A DNA stretch of 64,000 nucleotides. It comes from Thermohalobaculum sp039180675. Lineage in GTDB: Bacteria > Pseudomonadota > Alphaproteobacteria > Rhodobacterales > Rhodobacteraceae. The translations under genes and the position numbers were made by a program. Numbering within the stretch: position 1 is the first letter of the stretch; each line of letters begins with the position of its first letter. Below the pieces are notes generated by a model, which saw only the letters and a program-made list of their open reading frames with translations, made no database searches and was not told the DNA's origin. The stretch lies in NCBI GenBank assembly GCA_039180675.1, contig JBCDDC010000021.1, positions 31,870 through 95,869 of the forward strand, given 5' to 3'. This document shows, in pieces, positions 60,397 to 64,000 of this stretch.

Positions 60397-60980
60397 CCCG
60401 GATCGGCCTGCTCCGCCACTATCCGACCGACTGGAACCGCGAGGGTCGGCTACAGGGGCAGGTCGACCGCCCGCTGAACGATGAAGCGCGGGACATGCTC
60501 GCGCAAGTGCGGCTGCCCGAGGAATGGGCGGGCGTCAGGATCATCGCCAGCGGGCTGAGCCGCACGGTCGACACCGCCCGTCTGCTCGCCCCCGGAACCG
60601 AGATCCTGAACGACCGCCGCCTGATGGAGATCGCCTGGGGCGCGTGGGAGGGGCACCGCTCCGCCGACCTGCTCGCCGACCCCTCAAGCGATTTCGTCCC
60701 GACCGGCGATATGGGCTGGCGCGACCGGCCGCCGGGCGGGGAGAGCATGGCCGATGCGTGGGAGCGGGTGCAGCCCGCCCTGGCGGAGATCGCGGCGGAT
60801 GGCCCGGCGCTCCTGGTCATTCACAAGGCGATCATGCGGGTCATTCTTGGTTTTGCGCACAAGTGGCAGGTGCCGGGGGGCGAGATCCAGATCAAGCGTG
60901 GGCGGATCTACCCGCTCACCCTGCGAGAAAACGGGATGCCCGTGCAGCCGGAAGAGCCGATCCGGCTGGTCAAGGTATGA
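60393..60980 (+). CDS. Histidine phosphatase-family protein
   Basis: The 195-residue protein belongs to the phosphoglycerate-mutase-like phosphatases: RHYPTDWNREGRLQGQVDRP holds the nucleophilic His (RHY in place of the common RHG), MEIAWGAWEGH the acid residue and LLVIHKAIMRVIL the second catalytic His. In a glycosyltransferase cluster it may remove phosphate from a sugar-phosphate or glycan intermediate; this is inference. ATG 60393 overlaps the previous gene by 4 bases. Confidence 0.9.
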   Translation: MTRIGLLRHYPTDWNREGRLQGQVDRPLNDEARDMLAQVRLPEEWAGVRIIASGLSRTVDTARLLAPGTEILNDRRLMEIAWGAWEGHRSADLLADPSSDFVPTGDMGWRDRPPGGESMADAWERVQPALAEIAADGPALLVIHKAIMRVILGFAHKWQVPGGEIQIKRGRIYPLTLRENGMPVQPEEPIRLVKV

Positions 60981-62050
60981 GGCTCGCGTTCCTGAGCACC
61001 CATCTGACGGGCACGGGCCACCTCGTGCGCACGGCGGCCCTGGCGCGGGCGGGGGCGGCGCAGGGGCACGATGTTCTGGTGATCAATGGCGGGCGGCCGC
61101 TCGCCCATCTAGACCTGTCGGATCTTCGGATCGTACAACTGCCGCCGCTAATGGTCAGCGCCGATCTGGATTACGGATCGCTCAGGAAACCGGATGGGGA
61201 GATTGCCGAGGAGGCCTATCTGGAGCACCGCTCCAATCAGGTGGTCGAGGCGTTGAAAGAGTTCGCCCCGGACATTCTGATCACCGAGACCTATCCGCTC
61301 GGCCGACGCAACCTTGCGGTGGAATACGGGGCCGCGCTCAACGCGACAGGTGCCGTCCGCGTCGCTTCCGTCCGTGATATCCCCGAGCCAAAGCCGAAAC
61401 GGCTGACGGAGGTCGAGGCCGAGCTAGAGAAGAATTTCGCGGCCTTGCTGGTTCATGGCGACCGGGACTTCATCCCGCTCTCGGCCAGTTGGCCGTTCGA
61501 GCATATCGGCGCGAAGATCCACCACACCGGCTATGTCGCGGACAGGCCGGATGGGGCGCCGGTGAAGGGCGGTGTGCTCGTCTCCGTCGGGGGCGGGATC
61601 CATGGGCGGCGGCTCTTGCCGATCGCGGCGGAGGCGGCCCGAACGTCGCCCCGGCCCTGGCGAATTCTTGTCGGCGGCGCGGATGCCGCCGATCTGCACC
61701 TTCCCGTGGCAGACAACTTGACTGTCGAACCGGTCCGCCCCGACTACCGCAGCCTGCTGGCCGGGGCGGAGATCTCAGTCAGCCTCTGCGGGTACAATAC
61801 GGCGGTGGACCTCGCGCTCTGCGACACGCCCGCCATCCTGGTGCCGATGGCCGAGAAGGGTGAGCAGGAGCAGGTGATCCGCGCCCGGCACCTTGCCCGC
61901 CATGACGGGATCGAGGTGATGCAGATCGACGGGCTCACCCCCGCAGCGCTTGGCGATGCGGTCGAGCGGATGGCGGGGGAGCGGCGGCCAAAACTCCCGC
62001 TCGGCACCAATGGCGCCGCCCGCGCGATCGAGATACTGGAGAGCCTATGA
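60977..62050 (+). CDS. Second MurG-like glycosyltransferase
   Basis: The 357-residue protein opens MRLAFLSTHLTGTGHLVRTA and ends with SVSLCGYNTAVDLALCDTPA plus a PMAEKGEQEQVIRAR segment. The layout (GTGHL loop at the start, GYNT near the C-terminus) parallels the first gene of the cluster, so the two are probably distant paralogues acting on related substrates. The start ATG overlaps the phosphatase stop in an ATGA. Confidence 0.85.
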   Translation: MRLAFLSTHLTGTGHLVRTAALARAGAAQGHDVLVINGGRPLAHLDLSDLRIVQLPPLMVSADLDYGSLRKPDGEIAEEAYLEHRSNQVVEALKEFAPDILITETYPLGRRNLAVEYGAALNATGAVRVASVRDIPEPKPKRLTEVEAELEKNFAALLVHGDRDFIPLSASWPFEHIGAKIHHTGYVADRPDGAPVKGGVLVSVGGGIHGRRLLPIAAEAARTSPRPWRILVGGADAADLHLPVADNLTVEPVRPDYRSLLAGAEISVSLCGYNTAVDLALCDTPAILVPMAEKGEQEQVIRARHLARHDGIEVMQIDGLTPAALGDAVERMAGERRPKLPLGTNGAARAIEILESL

Positions 62051-62736
62051 CCAAACGGCGCATCCACGATGTCGAGGGGCTGAACCAAAGGCTGCAGGCG
62101 ATCACCCGCGCGGCAGAGGTCGATCTGCGCTACCTTCACGACAACAAGACCCGGGAGCATATCGTCGAGGCCACAAGGGGCATGGACCGGATCCTCGATA
62201 TCGGCGCCGGGATGCGCGATCACATCGGCGCGCTGGGAGACCGGGTCGAGACGCTCGATCTCAATGATTTCGGCGACTATCCGGACATCCTCGGCGATGT
62301 CTGCTCACCCTTCCCGGCGGAGATGCACGGCGCCTATGACGCGGTCATTGCGCTCGCCATTCTCGAGCATGTCTACGATCCGCCCGCGGCGGTCGCGAAC
62401 TTCCATGCGGCGCTGAAACCGGGCGGCAGGCTCTTTCTCTACGTCCCCTGGATGTGGCGCTATCACGGGCCGCCCAACCTGATGTTCCAGGACTACCAGC
62501 GCCTCAGCCGCGACGGCATGGCGTATCTGCTGCGCGACTTCGAGGAGGTGACGCTCTACCCGCTCCGCGGCAAATACTCCGCTATACTGAACCTGATGAA
62601 GTTCTGGAAAAAGGGTGTCGAGAAACGCTTTGGCGAGGGGATCAACCGGCTGGTGGATGCCCGGGCGAGCGACTGGCGAAACACCATCCAGGCGAGCGGC
62701 TTCTTCGCCGAAGCGACCAAGCCCGCGAATGGTTAA
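62047..62736 (+). CDS. SAM-dependent methyltransferase
   Basis: The 229-residue protein is a class I methyltransferase: RILDIGAGMRDHIGALG (motif I), VETLDLNDFGDYPD, AVIALAILEHVYDPPAAVAN and LKPGGRLFLYVPWMWRYHGP. The PWMWRYHG stretch is seen in methyltransferases of polysaccharide clusters. It ends the coupled run and could cap or decorate the glycan. It overlaps the previous gene by 4 bases. Confidence 0.92.
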   Translation: MTKRRIHDVEGLNQRLQAITRAAEVDLRYLHDNKTREHIVEATRGMDRILDIGAGMRDHIGALGDRVETLDLNDFGDYPDILGDVCSPFPAEMHGAYDAVIALAILEHVYDPPAAVANFHAALKPGGRLFLYVPWMWRYHGPPNLMFQDYQRLSRDGMAYLLRDFEEVTLYPLRGKYSAILNLMKFWKKGVEKRFGEGINRLVDARASDWRNTIQASGFFAEATKPANG

Positions 62737-63040
62737 CGCCGCGCCCGGGAATCGCGTCCTGCGCGGGGTAAGGGATTCGGAGCGGGCTCTCCACCAATAG
62801 TGGCGGCAGGTGCCACTCCACCACCACGGTCGGGGGTACGCATTGGGTCCAGGCAGCTACGCGAACGGCTAAACGGCCTCTAATCGTCTGATATTCTGAG
62901 ACTTTCCCTGAGATCTCATTTTGAGACGAGGGTTTCCTCGCACTTCATCGATGCGTCACTGGCGAGCCACGTTTTCGACCCAATTGAATCCGACAACCGA
63001 CACGGGAGTAGTTAACGAATTATCGGTGGGGAGCCGCGAG
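62737..63040. other. Intergenic region after the glycan cluster
   Basis: No gene or clear terminator was found in these 304 bases. The part from about 62890 to 63030 is somewhat AT-richer and probably holds the promoter of the ATPase gene. Confidence 0.35.
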
Positions 63041-64000
63041 ATGGAAGGTATGAACTTCGAAGACGCGCGTCAGATCGCGCAGGACTCCGCGGCCTCAGAC
63101 GGGCGGCCCGCATTGCGGCGCCAGCCGGAGCCGAAGGGCACGGGCGTTGCCGTGGTTGCCCCGCGCGCGCCGAAGGCGATCGAGGATATCGGGCTGGATG
63201 AGGGCTTCCTCGTCGATCTCATGGTCAAGACGGTCTACCGGCAGAACCTGGAACTGGTCAGCACCATGGCCGACGCGATGTGCCTGCCGCCGGCGATCGT
63301 CGAGAAGCTGGTCGCGATCGCCAAGGAAGCACGCCTGCTCGAGCCTCTCGGCCAGCTTGGCGCATCCTTCAGCGCCGAGATGCGCTATGCGCTCACGGCC
63401 AAGGGCAAGCAATGGGCCGCCGAGGCGCTGACCCAATCGGAATGGATCGGGCCGTGCCCGGTGACGCTGGAACAATTCCACAAGCAGGCTGAGCAACAGT
63501 CGATCCGCAAGCGGGTGCTGAGCCAGCAGATGCTGGAGAAGGTCTTCGCCGACCTGACCCTCGCGCCCGAGCTGATGGAATTGCTCGGCCCCGCGGTCAA
63601 CTCCGGCGCCTCGATGCTGCTCTACGGTCCGCCGGGCAACGGCAAGTCGTCGATCGCGACGGCGGTCTGCGAGGCGTACAAGGACCACGTCTACCTGCCG
63701 CATGCGATCATCGTCGATAATCAGATCATCGCGCTCTACGATCCGACCGTGCATACCCGCCACGAGGCGGAGCATAATGCGCAGAGCCAGCAGGGGCTGC
63801 GCCGGGGCGAGGCTTCCTACGACACCCGCTACGTGATTTGCGAGCGGCCCAAGGTCGAGACCGGCGGTGAGCTGACGCTCGACATGCTCGACCTGCAGTA
63901 CAACCCGGTCAGCCGCGTCTACGAGGCGCCGATGCAGATGAAGGCGGCCGGCGGGATCCTGGTGATCGACGATTTCGGCCGTCAGCGGCAGAGCCCGCAG
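63041..64000 (+). CDS. AAA-type ATPase, partial
   Basis: The first 320 residues are visible and the gene runs off the window. An N-terminal region of about 180 residues with no recognised domain precedes the ATPase core: Walker A GPPGNGKSS (about residues 196-204) and Walker B GGILVIDDFGRQ at the window edge. ATG 63041 is chosen because GGTGGGGAG lies close upstream. Proteins of this layout are common in alphaproteobacteria and are annotated only as ATP-binding; function unknown. Confidence 0.85.
   Translation, partial: MEGMNFEDARQIAQDSAASDGRPALRRQPEPKGTGVAVVAPRAPKAIEDIGLDEGFLVDLMVKTVYRQNLELVSTMADAMCLPPAIVEKLVAIAKEARLLEPLGQLGASFSAEMRYALTAKGKQWAAEALTQSEWIGPCPVTLEQFHKQAEQQSIRKRVLSQQMLEKVFADLTLAPELMELLGPAVNSGASMLLYGPPGNGKSSIATAVCEAYKDHVYLPHAIIVDNQIIALYDPTVHTRHEAEHNAQSQQGLRRGEASYDTRYVICERPKVETGGELTLDMLDLQYNPVSRVYEAPMQMKAAGGILVIDDFGRQRQSPQ

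Noticed and set aside
1..64000. CRISPR arrays, insertion sequences, prophage or integrative element boundaries
   Set aside because: No regularly spaced repeats, transposase or integrase frames, or attachment-site duplications were seen. The single tRNA has no adjacent integrase.

Overview
The window looks like chromosomal DNA of a marine-type alphaproteobacterium, most likely Rhodobacteraceae (roseobacter group). The DNA is GC-rich by eye (not computed). It carries a petABC cytochrome bc1 operon of alphaproteobacterial type, a VPLPA-CTERM protein, a urea ABC transporter with a long UrtB, and the order molybdopterin-binding protein / sfsA / map. There are about 55 protein genes, one tRNA and several hairpin terminators. 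I saw no prophage, intact insertion sequence, rRNA or CRISPR array. Most long overlapping reading frames are antisense shadows caused by the high GC content.

Layout. 1-2.3 kb: molybdopterin-binding protein (cut by the window edge), sfsA, map. 2.5-5.5 kb, minus: DUF547 exported protein, multi-spanning glycosyltransferase and a GT2 polyprenyl-phosphate-type glycosyltransferase, tightly packed. 5.7-9.2 kb: TIGR03032 protein, an AT-richer patch with a small membrane protein, a secreted YHS protein and a LuxR-type regulator without a synthase. 9.3-16.3 kb: GMC oxidoreductase, an FGE-fold exported protein with a small helical partner, a two-subunit molybdenum hydroxylase of the isoquinoline 1-oxidoreductase type, and a divergent AraC regulator. 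16.3-22.4 kb: complete urtABCDE with no urease gene in the window. 23-26.6 kb: beta-carbonic anhydrase, a small secreted protein, a quinone oxidoreductase and two uncharacterised proteins.

26.9-40.3 kb is the most coherent metabolic island. It has gntR, oxalyl-CoA decarboxylase (oxc), formyl-CoA transferase (frc), a stand-alone formyltransferase resembling the hydrolase domain of 10-formyl-THF dehydrogenase, and formate-THF ligase (fhs). These are followed by a tripartite TctCBA transporter and, on the facing strand, a serine-glyoxylate-type aminotransferase and a PanE-fold reductase. The gene set fits uptake of oxalate, activation to oxalyl-CoA, decarboxylation to formyl-CoA with C1 capture on THF, and in parallel reduction of oxalyl-CoA to glyoxylate with transamination to glycine. 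The transporter substrate, the PanE-like oxalyl-CoA reductase role and the formyltransferase role are inferences.

40.4-54.2 kb is mostly housekeeping: mutS, an SDR, a sulfotransferase-like protein, a HIT protein, a HAD dehalogenase, aroC, petABC, a DUF962 (Mpo1-like) membrane protein, recJ, tRNA-Glu(UUC) and an orphan BMP-type binding protein. 54.2-62.7 kb: a large MscS-family channel, then a six-gene translationally coupled glycan-type cluster (four glycosyltransferase-like proteins, a histidine phosphatase and a SAM methyltransferase). The window ends inside an AAA-type ATPase.
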